DNA of 64,000 bases from Serilophus lunatus (taxonomy: Eukaryota; Chordata; Aves; Passeriformes; Eurylaimidae): NCBI GenBank assembly GCA_013399895.1, contig VXBA01003730.1, positions 571,739 to 635,738 of the forward strand, in the 5' to 3' direction. The notes under the pieces are model-generated. The model was not told the origin of the DNA, did no database searches, and was given only the letters and a program-made list of their open reading frames with translations. The position numbers were made by a program, and so were the translations under genes. Shown piece after piece: positions 1 to 11,135 of this stretch. The stretch's first letter is position 1. Each line of letters begins with the position of its first letter.

Positions 1-719
1 CCCCCCCCAATTTCAGCAGAAGTTCTTGTTCAGTCTTAATTGCAAGAGAAGAACTTTTCCTGCGTCTGGGATGGACCAATGAGTTTTAGGTATAGAAAAT
101 GGGAAAGAATTAATAGGCAATATGAAGCTGTGGTCTGCAAAGCTATTTCTATTACATGGATGCTATGACTTTTATGACAGAAACAATTAAAGCCACATGA
201 AAAATTTTGCCTCCTGAGTGAAACCAGTAAGACATTTTAATGAAAAAGTAATAAAAAATCCTAAACTTCATTGGTGACAATGTACAAAATGTGCTGCAAG
301 TAAAACCACATGCTTCATTTATGGAACATTTTGTTCTCTTCCAAAAAAGTCACCTCTACTACTAATGGAAGCTTTTTTCCTTTTTGTTATTTTTTGAAGT
401 CTGGTACAGTACCAGTTAAAGACAGTTACCTCTATTTCCACCAATAGCTACTGATAATTAATTGTTGCTACTATGAAACTCACTGGCAAAACCTACAGTA
501 ACTGTCACTTGTAGCCAACATTCATCAACTTCTTCAGAGATTACAGAACAGATATAGAAAAGAAAGACAATTGTTTAAAATAATTCTAAAATTCTCCATG
601 GTTGATTCAATTAATAAAAGACACGAGAAAAATCCCATTTCCCCCTCTCCTTTTTTCCAAGCATTCCGACTCCCAGTGAGTCCTTTTCAAATGCATTCAT
701 ACTCACTCCATGCTCTATT
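1..719. other. AT-rich non-coding stretch
   Basis: The window opens on a run of eight C. The rest is AT-rich with short A and T runs. Only very short open frames occur and no repeat family was recognised. If the minus-strand segment ending at 720 is a terminal coding exon, this interval would be its 3' untranslated side, but I see no clear polyadenylation signal at a sensible distance. Confidence 0.5.
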
Positions 720-886
720 TTATATCACAGACAGATCTCTGTTGGTTCTCATTTTTTTCCCCATTAAGACTTTCTTCCATATTTCATGTTGAGGTGGAGT
801 TTTCATCAGTGCAGCAATTTTCTTTGAGAGTTCTTGGTGCTCTCCAAAGCCTTTAGGGATTCTTAGGCTGTGACACAGGCCCGTGG
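720..886 (-). other. exon-like segment, possible terminal coding exon (unidentified)
   Basis: On the minus strand a reading frame runs from an acceptor-like ...gctttgcttcag to a TAA at 720-722. It would give 55 codons ending in KKMRTNRDLSVI. The peptide is charged, with stretches such as EHQELSKKIAALMKTPPQHE, but matches no family I know. Its entry phase (two bases complete a codon) fits the exit phase of the segment at 1407-1622. The acceptor tract is mediocre and 55 open codons are not unusual here, so this may be chance. Confidence 0.12.
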
Positions 887-1406
887 CTGAAGCAAAGCCA
901 TCTCCAGACTCATGTAAACACAAAGGTGCTCAAAGGTTTGCTCTCACAGGTTTGCAGGCCACAGCAGACAGTTTTTAATTTTTATCCAACCATGATGGAT
1001 ATAGTAAAGTATCAACATGCAAACAGAGTCATTTAGAAGTTTGAAAGACAACACAGTGTGAACTTGGACAGGACAGTTGAGGCAGGTGGGAAGAACCTGA
1101 ACCAAGCATCTACAAACACCATGTGGGTCATTGCAATGTCAGCAGGCACCAAGAGGTGGCAAGAAGCCACTAGAACTGAGCTCTTCACAAGATTTCTGTT
1201 TCCATTGACTTTCTTCTCCTTGCCACCAAAGCTATGCCTCATGTTCTGATCAGTCAGTGATTCCCTGAGATCCCGAAGGCAGGAGCAGCCCCCACATCTG
1301 TCAGCTCAAGGCTGGGGCCATTGTTTGGTTCCTTGAATGGTCTTAGAGACATCTGAGCACACACTTCCCAACTTTTAACACCTTGTATTTTCTTACTCGT
1401 GTTTAC
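887..1406. other. non-coding interval, nothing recognised
   Basis: Overlapping short frames occur on both strands near 1033-1249, which is typical of non-coding DNA. No repeat, RNA gene or regulatory motif was recognised. Confidence 0.4.
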
Positions 1407-1622
1407 CTTGCTCTGAGCTCCCAGTAAACTGGAACCAGTAGAGAGGGATTTTTATAGGTTGAGATTTTAGAAACCACTTGAAATGACTGGCAGCTCCCTT
1501 CTTATTAAAATTAATGAGTTTGGGCATCAAAATCCCAGTGGTGGCTTTGAAAGTTTCTAGCTTAATTGTTTCCACTACCATCACATGAGCCACAGGTCGT
1601 AAACTTGATATTTCAGAACATT
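1407..1622 (-). other. exon-like segment, 216 nt, open in one frame (unidentified)
   Basis: On the minus strand an acceptor-like tract (tttattctcttcccaaag) precedes 71 open codons that end at a donor-like gagcaag|gtaaac. A second possible acceptor lies 24 nt upstream in the same frame (cgtttcttcag). The peptide includes SSLRPVAHVMVVETIKLETF and ends GSSEQ. No domain was recognised. Entry and exit phases are both 1, compatible with the following segment at 720-886 but not directly with the one at 6176-6239. Chance cannot be excluded. Confidence 0.15.
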
Positions 1623-2210
1623 CTTTGGGAAGAGAATAAATAAACACTGAAGAAACGCTAAAATGCTGTAACCCAAAGAGGGTTATAAACTAACCACTTG
1701 TACCTTAGAGTTTACTCAGGGGGAATAGCTCCACTGTGGCAACTGCATATTACATTTAGTGGATGTTTGTTCCATTATTTCTGTGCTACTAGTAATTACA
1801 CTAAGACCTGAGAGGGAGTGTTGAAGGCCAGACATTGGTGCAAGTATGCTTCTTTCAAAAAAAATGAAAGTGTTTTTAAACTAATTTAAAAAATAATTGA
1901 TAGTAATTGTAGTCTGTAATTAAAATTATTACATTAGACATGAATGTAAACAACAAATATAATAAAATACAATTATTTTATTATTAACCTGGTTGTTTTC
2001 AAATTGATTGTCATCCTACAGAAATAAAAGAAATAAAATCTAAACAAAATACGGCTATTTAATCCAAACACATTGTAAGAATATCTAGAGATTTTAGTTT
2101 AAAGTAAGATAGGTTTCCTATAAGAAGATAACTTTCCCATTGATTTCAGTAAAAATTTTATTAATACAAAGGGCTTGAATTTATTAGTATTCTGAATTTT
2201 TTTCCCCTAG
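1623..2210. other. very AT-rich non-coding interval
   Basis: The part from about 1855 to 2110 is almost entirely A and T, with runs such as tttaaaaaataattga. No open frame of note and no named repeat. Confidence 0.5.
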
Positions 2211-2267
2211 GAAATAAAACAAAATCCTGCCATCTGCAATAGGATACCTGGACAATCAATCTGTCCA
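2211..2267 (+). other. 57-nt exon-like segment with consensus splice sites
   Basis: A strong polypyrimidine acceptor (gaatttttttcccctag) and a perfect donor (cca|gtaagt) bracket 57 nt. Only frame 1 is open, giving 19 codons beginning EIKQNPAICNR; the segment is symmetric in phase (0/0). No plus-strand partner exon was found within several kb and no protein family was recognised. It could be a real small exon, a non-coding RNA exon or coincidence. Confidence 0.15.
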
Positions 2268-5200
2268 GTAAGTGAAGCTTTACTTTTAGATTCAACTGCT
2301 CATTTCATGGGCTATTTCGTGCCTTTCCTCTGGTCTTGGTCTCCATGCACTCTGTTAGCACAGCTGCACCGTATGAAACCATGGGGATATAATGGACTTT
2401 TTTTTTTCCATTCCTTCACTATTGCTGAGACAGCTTTTCAAGATACATAGCTATTTTTAAAGCCAGAGGAAAAATAAGGCTAGTTTTCAGTTTTTGAGGC
2501 CACAGCGCCTTTTCTGAATAAAGAGTGAGAAAGTACCACCCAAATATCTTGGTCCACACAAAGATCTCAAGACATTTTCATGAATAACTTGATACCATTC
2601 CAGGCTTAGAGGTTCCACCCATTTTTAAATGTATCATTCCCACACAGGGTGGTCTTGGACAAACAAAAATTATTTCAGGCCCTTAGGTGGGTTTTTCTCA
2701 TCTCTGACCTTATTTTGCTTCTCTGGGACATGCAGTTCTGCAAAACAAGTTCTCTAAAACAACAAAGTCCAAATAATAAAACTTTGGAGTCTCAGCAAAT
2801 ATCCTGCATAGTTTGGTTCTAAGGTACAGAACACAGACTGAGAACAGGAAAACATTTTATTCTTGCTAGTTCTTGAAAACAGTTAAGCCATGGACAAAGA
2901 CCTCTGTGGTATTCTTTCACTTTTGGTGAAATTTGCCATCCTTTTTTAATTCTTTTGAAGAAGTAAAAGAACAAAGCAAAACATGTAAGTTGTCGAGGCT
3001 GAGCTGGATGCTCCATCAGGCTGTCTCAGCTTTTCTCTCTCTGCCTTGTGTTCTCCAGTGTTGCTCTGTGCTGGCACTAACAATTGAAAATTGACTCATT
3101 GTTGGGTTTACTAAGGTTATTGAGATGATCTGGTCAGAAAAACATTAACATCATGAAGTAATGCAATATTCTCTTTTCATAATGACCAGGCTTAAAATTG
3201 CCCCACTTTCATTCAACCCAGAGCCACTTGGCTGTGCAGATACGCCTTTCTCCTTGCCCAAGCAAGCATTTTCCTATCCCTTGCATCAGATACCCAAATT
3301 CTGCAGCTCAGAGGGCTGTGACCATCTCCAGGCTTCAAAATCTCTATGAAGGGCAAGTCAGAGTACCCACTGCTCCGTTTCTGCTCTGGATAACCCTTAC
3401 AAACAGCCCATGTTTCCCCACCAGCAGAGGCTGTGTGGGATTAACACTACACCTTGCACCACCCCTTGTCCCCTCTACAGGGATTTTCCAAACCATTGAT
3501 TCATGGACAGTCGTTTCAGGGAAGCATCAGGCAGGCCAGACACCAGTTATGCCTCTGTCCACTGACTCTGCCAGTGTAATGCCAGCAACGTTTGGAGTGA
3601 GTCTCATCAAGCCTCCCCTGGGCTTCCACAGGGCCAGGAACTTGTCCTTGCTTTAGCTCATGAGAAGACATTCCTCTGCTGATGATACACATCTTCCACA
3701 CTACTAAATCATCAATCTATTTTTTTTCAGCAATCTTGCGGTAATATTTCTGTTCCCTCAGATATGTGCAGAATCTTCTAAAATACAAATCTGCCAATCT
3801 GTTATTTGCATCTTGATTTTGTAGCACGAGCAATGGAAAAGTTTTCCTCAGGAGACTGCCATGCTTTGCACGGGCTTCCAAGTACGGCAGCATCGCTGAG
3901 GTTTTCTTGTTTCAATTCTCAGAACTGTCAGACAAGGAGAGATTTTGTCTCATCAAGAGAAAAGCTGTGGTGATAGCAAGGAATGTGTGATGTGGCAGCT
4001 TCATCCTTATGCCACCGTTCCTGGGATGCACCCGGATGACAGCCAGACAGTAAGTTAAAAGGGTTTTATTATAGAATGATTCTCATAAATTCCAGTTTGG
4101 GTGTCTTTGTCAAGGAAGGAATTCATCAGTCCCTTGCACGCATCCTTGCTCCCCTCGCCACAGGCCACAGAGACATCTGCTTCTGGCTTTTCTTTCCTTA
4201 CACATCTCTCAGAGAGTCATGCACACCCACAAGATGGGCACCAGAATGTCCTCTCATAAGAAGTTCTATTTTTTTTTTTCTCTTCCACGCTAGGATGAAA
4301 CTTAGATTTTCAAAGCTCTTGGGAGAGCAGCAAACAAAAGAACAGAAAAGCAGGCAAGAAATCTAACCCACCCCAGCACAGTTTATAGGGCCTCAGTAAT
4401 GATGAGAAGTATGGACTGAGACCATGGACTCTTACATAACCAGGTGACACCAGTGCATACCTCCATGGAGATAATCTCCTTCAAGATGAAAGCATATACG
4501 TATTTTACTGCAAAAGAGAATAACTCCAAAGAATAGATGAGAGAATTTTGTAAGCCACTTCAGGTTCAAGTGCTGTAAATTACTGAAGACACATTTGAGC
4601 TCAATTAAGAGACAGTAAGAGAATATCTGTGAAATGCCTGATTATTCACTCACCTAATCAGCTTAATTATAAAGAGGTTATTATACTTAGGATGTAGTTG
4701 GCTTAGGCCTGCACACTAAAGTTAAACATTTCTAGTTCTTAACAGAATTTGGAAACAAAGTTGTTTATTCATTTTTTTTTGCACCATAGTCAACTACATC
4801 TCATGAGCACTTAAATTAGGTTAAGCAGTTAAATTAGATTACAGTCCACCCCAAACTTGGATGGTATCTCTGTACTGAGAATGTTTCCCTGGGAAGAATC
4901 ACTGTTGCTCAAGAACTGTAGCCATAGTTTGAAAGTGAATTTAGGCTTCAGTATGCATATGTGTATATGTGTAAACCCTCAACTCTGTGCACAAAATGAA
5001 GTGAAAAGCTTGTGAAGATATTATTCCCAGGGATGGTGATATTTTCCTTCCCATTTTAAGAGACTACAAGAGAAACAAGTAAAACTTTTGTTATCAATTC
5101 CATTTCATTACAAGTAGAGCTGGTCAAGGGCACAGGAGAAAAAACACAAGCTTTCTGCAGCTTGAGAGATTGAATTTGCTGAAAAAAGAGAGGGCAGCTG

Positions 5201-6175
5201 AAACATTCGTAAAGCGTCATTTCCCTATTTTCATGTGAATTCTTTTCTTTCATACAACTCAAAATGTTTCATTTCAGCACTTTCTGAACAAAGCTTTTAA
5301 TTTTTTTTTAGTCTTCTGTTTTCAAAGACTTAAATGCTACAAAGTGCCCTTTTTTGTTCAGGAATTGATCTCAATTAAAAAGAAAAACCCAACTAATACA
5401 TAAAAATGACAAAACCCAACAAAATCCAATTCCAGCTTTCAAAAATATCCTCAAAATGTTCCATTTCAAATTGCTGTGAACTTATTTCCCCTTTTCAACT
5501 TTTTGGTTCAGTTCTTGAACTGAATTGTCCTTTGTTCATGCATCTTTCGTGAAAACCCTATAATCTGCACACTCCAGCCTCAGAGGATGGGCTGTTCCCC
5601 CAGAGGAAGGAACAATCTTCCAATCTTGCTTCCATTTCCTACATTAATAGCAAGTAAGAACCTTCTCTGCTTGTGGCACACAAAGGCTCACCTCAGGCTC
5701 TGTCCCTTAAATCTCCACTGTCTTATTACCACCACACCAATTTAATGCTAAGTTATTTCTGTCTGGGTAGTTCAGCTTAAGCAAAAGATTCATAATACAG
5801 CTGCCTCTGGTGCCTCACTGCCTTCTGAAAGTGGTACTTAAATCTCCTTGGACAGAATGCCTATCCCATAGGTCAAGATGGGGGGTTTTTTCTGCTGAGG
5901 CATCCTGGTTCAACATGGGAGGAAACACATATGCAGCTTTCCTAGGACACCTGATTTATTCTGGAAGTCTACTTCACAGAGGATTGAGAGGCCTTCACAT
6001 TTGAATTACAACTCCGTGTGTCCATGCACCACTGAAAGACTTGTCCCATAAGGTTACCTGAAATGTTTTAGTGCCTTCTAATAAATTTTTGAGTTGAGTT
6101 TGCAATGAATTTTAAATATTTCTGCTTTTCCTCCCATTTTTGGATAGAAAAAAAATGCTGGAGTATTAATGTTAC
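2268..6175. other. non-coding interval, nothing recognised
   Basis: Contains many short frames on both strands (for example 152 codons at 3198-3656) without coding-like peptide composition. Two strong acceptor-like tracts on the minus strand near 5100-5180 are not followed by usable donors. No repeat family was recognised. Confidence 0.4.
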
Positions 6176-6239
6176 CTCTGGATTAGAAATCCTGACTTCT
6201 GTCCAAATTTGCCAAGAATATACAAGGTTTCTGATTAGT
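6176..6239 (-). other. 64-nt exon-like segment (unidentified)
   Basis: On the minus strand an acceptor-like ...tatcactgtag precedes 21 open codons (LIRNLVYSWQIWTEVRISNP and E) and a donor-like cagag|gtaaca. It enters in phase 2 and exits in phase 0. The entry phase fits the exit of the segment at 21,355-21,445, where the split codon would be AAA (Lys). No downstream segment with the required 0-to-1 phase was found between 1.65 and 6.1 kb, so the chain is incomplete. Confidence 0.17.
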
Positions 6240-9200
6240 CTACAGTGATAGTATTGCAACACAAAAGAAGATTTTAGGGTTGCATTTTTATGAAACTGGA
6301 ATATTTTCAAACTTTATTCCACATATTTTTTGGCCTGTTATTGCTTGAAAACCATTATTAACAAGAGTAAATATATTGTTCTTAATAATGTTTTAATAAA
6401 CACACATTAATTGCTTTAATAAAGACCAATAGTGGACTTCTTACTGGGCAATGTAATCTCTCCTTCCTCTTTATAAACTCTCTGATCTTTCTATGTTTCT
6501 TTGATGGGATGCCATATTAATGATTCACAGCAGATTTTTCAGGTGCTGGAAATTAACTTCCATTATTCAACAGGTTCTGCAAAGCATAAATTTCTTAACT
6601 AGCTTGGACCAATCTGCAACACCGAATTTCTTTGAGTCTGTGACATTTCCAAAGTTTAGGTCTGGGCTTTGGTTTGGGGTCAGATGTGATTCTACAGCAT
6701 ATTTACAATGGTTTGGGCAGTGCATCAGAACAAATGCCACTATCTCAGCAGTTACAATCTCAGACCCCAGGGACTGCAGAGCAAGTCAAGGGCTGAAAAA
6801 AATCCTTCTTTCTCCTCCAGCTGCCACAATCAAACTAGAAATATTTACCCAAACTTGTCCACATCCTACTTCCATTTCAAGTCATTGGAGGTCCTGATGC
6901 CTACAGCTGTCTGCTCCTCTCTGGGACACAGAGCTTACAGCCAGCAAAACTTTTTTTATTTCCTGTGTTCTTATTCACAAATGATTCCTTATCTTGGGTT
7001 TTTTGGCACCGAAAAGAAAGTGAGGATGTATTTGTTTCATTCCAGTCTTGAAACAGACAGGTTTCAAGACTAAGAAGCTGACTGACAGAAACACTCCAAA
7101 CTGTCCGCTTGATTTGATTTCTCAGTAGAATTACAGCTGATACAAAACTGTTGTCTGTACCTTGCTCATCTGTAATCCAAATTGAGTTCTGCTCCCAGAC
7201 TGTCTCCATCGAGAATTAGTTTCCTTTCTCTGCTGGATTCCCCAGAGAGAAGACACATCTGCCATATTATGTCCGTATTAGCCATCATATCTTAAAAATA
7301 AAATCTCTCTACAGAAACATAACTGAGCAAGGCACCAAATTCCTTGATAGAGGGACTACAACATTTTCACTGACTTTAGACTTAATTAAGGGCAGATTAT
7401 TCAGCATTTGCCTGGTGCTGTTTCCTGCACTTCTCTTTAATGCTCTGGAAGTTGCATCCTGGCAGAGATGAGATACTGGGTAGATCACAAATCTGTACAA
7501 GCACAACAACTTGTCTCCCTGAAGTACCTTTTTCAGTCAAGGCTATTACAATTGCAAGATGACAGATAACCAAGGTTCATAAGTAGCTGCTATCACTGGA
7601 AGGAGAGAGACGCAGACCACTTAAACCGAGCAGCAGGCAGAAGTGTGGAACCAAAGAGCCATTAGAAGACTGTGTCTGCAAGAGACCCCACATCTCTGTT
7701 ACACTGAATCTACTTTTCCTCTCTGTAGCTGACACTGTAGAACATCTGATCTGCTCAGCCACTGATGCTGCTGAGCTAAAAAAAGGAACACAAAACCCCT
7801 CTGCCTTTCTCCAAAATACTGTTATAGCCCATCAGCATTGTCTTTATCACAGGGCCTGAGTGTTTCCAAGAAAAGAACAAAACAGTTGTCAGAAACCCTA
7901 TTCAGGCAACACTTCAGCCTCTCTGTAGGCATTTTTACTGCACAGTAACGGACAGAGCCCTCAAAATGTGGTGAAAGCAGAAGAGTTGTCTCTCCAAGCT
8001 CCACTTGCTTTTATGTCTAATGCTGTTCTGTCAACTCTTAATGCTAATAGACTTCACATAAGGTCTCTTTATGTATTAACCTGCTTTCACTCAGGTTCCC
8101 TCTCTGAATCAACTTATGCTGATGAAACTGCTTGTATCAAATGCTTATTTCTGTCTGACAAATCCATCCTTCACTAAAATATTACATTAACAAAGCTTGC
8201 ACATTGCTGCTGAAACCTTAAGGCAGAAAAGAAGGTTTTATATTCTCCTTTTTGGTTGCTAATTGAAACTGATGAAATTGGACTTTGGACTACAGCTTGA
8301 ATATCCAGGAGGTATCTGAGGCCACAAGAAAGACTGATTTTTAATGAACTGAGGCAAATCTGACTAGTTACAAAGAACAGGCTCCAGGTTGTCTCGCCTT
8401 AAAACAGGAAAACTTGCATGGACTCCATAAAATATCTCTCCTCCATTGCAATGCCTATGATTACTATTTTCATTGGTACATTTAAGAATCCCAGAATTAA
8501 ATTATGCATTTATTAAAGAGCTCCATCTCAGGAAGTTGACAGGTGAAGGGCATGAGACGATGACAGATACACCCAGAGCGTCCTGAGGATACGATGACAC
8601 AGTACTCAACCATTCAAAGGTGACAGCATCTGCAGCCTCCCTCTCTGAACTTGGCTGTAGACTTCATTATGCAGGAGCTTTGGGGACTCATGTGCTCCAA
8701 GGAATTACCAACACAGCTAAAAATGCAGGTGGAGGAGGGGCTACATGAAAGTAGTGCTTCCTTCCTCCTGCATCTAACTGAATACCACTGGTTACCAGGA
8801 GGTCTACTTAGGTCCCCTAATAACAACCTCTGCTGGGAAAAGAGGATGGAGAGTGATGGGTCTTAGAAGCAATTCTGCTGTCAGTAATCTTCCAGTGGAG
8901 GAAAAGGAGGCAATGTCCATGCATGGCTGCCAGGGGCTTTCTTCTGGCCCAGTAGAACAATTAGGTCAACTGGCTTCCTTGACCAGAGAGATATCAAGGT
9001 GCCCTTTGTGTAACCTCTACAGACTTGTCAAGGAAAAATAATAAATTAGATTTGGGATGGGCAGTGGGTTCTTCACTGGAGTGCTTTGTGAGCATGAATG
9101 AGAAAGGCTTGTCACAAGCTGAGCAGACCCAACTTACACATAAACTGTTTGTACACTCACACACACAAAATGACAAAACCAGTGACTAAGCCCAGTGCTT

Positions 9201-10779
9201 TTCCCATGAAGAGAAGCCTACACGGCACAAAGAGAAACACCAGAAAAAAATGAAAACTTCTTGTTCTGCTGCTCCCCCGAGCACAGTAAGTCACAGTTAG
9301 GAAGCTTCTTCCCTGCACTGTCTGTGCATGTGTGTTTTCTTAGGCTGTGTTTATTAATTTGTTTGTTTGCCTTGAAATGCTTTATCTAAATGCCAGTTGT
9401 TTGAGAGGGTATCACAGCTGAGTACCTGCAGCACTGCCTGGCAATGGAAAAACATGCAATACCACAAACCTAAGAGATGTCAGTGTCTCATCAAAACTGT
9501 GCCTGGCATCTGGTATGGGTTCTACGAGTCACATTAGCTTCTTATCACTATACAAGGCTGGAACACTTTGACCAAACTAGGACTTCTCATGAGGAGGCGC
9601 TGTGCTGCTGGAGACAGGTAAGCATGGGCCAGACTGCAAAACTGCCACCTCCTTGTGCTTTTGAATTGCTGCCTCATCTGACTCATGTCTCTACAGTGAA
9701 TCTGACAGCTTGGGGCTGCACGACCAGCCTGTTAATTCTGAACAGGAGGGGAGGCTACTCAAGCAATTCTTTTTTCAGAAGCAAATGATGACACCCTGCT
9801 CACACACTTGTGCATTCTTTGTCCCTTCTCCCTTCTCTAGTAAGACTCAACTGACAGATAGCTGGAACTGAATTATGCCAAGTAGCACACAGATCAAAAA
9901 AGAGCACATGTCCTTATTTATTTACGTGAAAATAAGCAGGACAGAGTCAGGCTTTATGAGGTATGAGCTGAACCCTTTTCTAGATACCACAGTCCAACAG
10001 TGAGGAAATCCACAGGACCATAGACCTCTGGAGCTCTGCAGCTCACAGACTGACCGGGGTTTCTTGGAAAGCCAGGAGAGGTAAAAAGGGAGGGAAGTGG
10101 GACAGTGCACCTCAATAGTTAAAAAAGAAAATAAAATCAATCTCTTGCTCCACCACCTCATTTGAATCACTTCTAGTTGTCTGTGGATTTCATTTGCTGC
10201 CTTTCACTAACTTGAGTGGGAAATGCTGAACATTCAGCAGTGACTGCTTATGAGTATGAATGCTTGAATACTTAGAAATTGCCCTAAATTCATGGCTGCA
10301 TTTGTAAAACAAACAAACGAAACACTTGTTAACTCTGCTTTCTTTCAAGTCAATGTCCTTTCTCCTTGAGGAGAATGTTTCTAAAATTGCCTCAGGGATT
10401 TAAAACCTCGGTGCCTGCTAAATGTCAATGGAAGTTGCAATTCCCAATTTCATTTGTGACCTGAAACCTAATCTACATACAAGTTTGATACAAGTACAAA
10501 ATTCATGCCTCTAGGGAAGAAAGATCATTCCTTTGTCACAAACTCAAAGTAAGGTCTGCTTCAACAAAATGTGGCAAAAAGTGAATCTGTGCATGTATTG
10601 CATCCATTGACTTTCCAAAGTTCATGGAGGGACTTCTGGATCTTCCTTATGCTGGAATATGATGCCTTGACTGTGATTATTAGGAATAATTCCTTAAAGT
10701 GACTTAAAATGCCACAAATGCAGGCAATATTACAACCTAAACCCACAACAGCAGCAGATATTTACTGCTGCCTTTGTAC
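6240..10779. other. non-coding interval, nothing recognised
   Basis: Unique-looking sequence with scattered short frames. A good donor (gagacag|gtaagc at about 9616) has only a modest upstream acceptor. A short CA-rich patch lies near 9150. No transposon signature is visible up to the CR1 boundary. Confidence 0.4.
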
Positions 10780-11135
10780 AATCACAGAATTGTTTAAGGT
10801 GGAAAAGATCTTTAAGATCATCAAGTTCAACTATTAACCCAGCACAGCCACATTCATCACTAAACCATGTCCTCAAGTGCCACATTTACACACCCTCTAA
10901 ATCCCTGTAGGGATGGTGAGTCCACCACTGCCTTTGGCAGTCTGTTCTGATGTGTGGCAACCCTCTGTGAAGTATTTTTTTTCCTAAAATCCAATTTAAA
11001 CCTCCCAGGCACAACTTGAGGCCGTTTCCTGTTGTCCTACTGCTTGTTATTTGGAATAAGAGTCCCACTCACACCTCACTACAACTCCCTTTCAGGTACC
11101 TGTAGAGAGCAATAAGGTCCCCCCTGAGTTTATTT
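10780..11135 (-). mobile_element. CR1 LINE, truncated 3' fragment
   Basis: Read on the plus strand it begins 'atcacagaattgtttaaggt' followed by 'gatcatcaagttcaac', the reverse complement of the 3' end typical of avian CR1. It continues through the end of the ORF2 reading frame to about 11,135, where similarity fades near 'ggtcccccctgagttta'. Only the last few hundred bases are present, as usual for 5'-truncated CR1 insertions. The 3' octamer tail is reduced to one unit. I saw no target-site duplication, which CR1 often lacks. Confidence 0.88.
10886..11135 (-). pseudogene. CR1 ORF2 C-terminal remnant
   Basis: The minus-strand frame at 10,886-11,068 gives a peptide with GLLFQITSSRTTGNGLKL, then LNWILGKKILHRGL. 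This corresponds to the conserved end of CR1 ORF2, after the reverse-transcriptase palm. The catalytic reverse-transcriptase core and the endonuclease are absent. The frame then runs into the CR1 3' region. It is a dead fragment with no expected function. Confidence 0.75.

Noticed and set aside
3198..3656. 152-codon plus-strand frame
   Set aside because: Low-complexity Pro/Ser/Thr-rich peptide without domains; no splice or promoter support.
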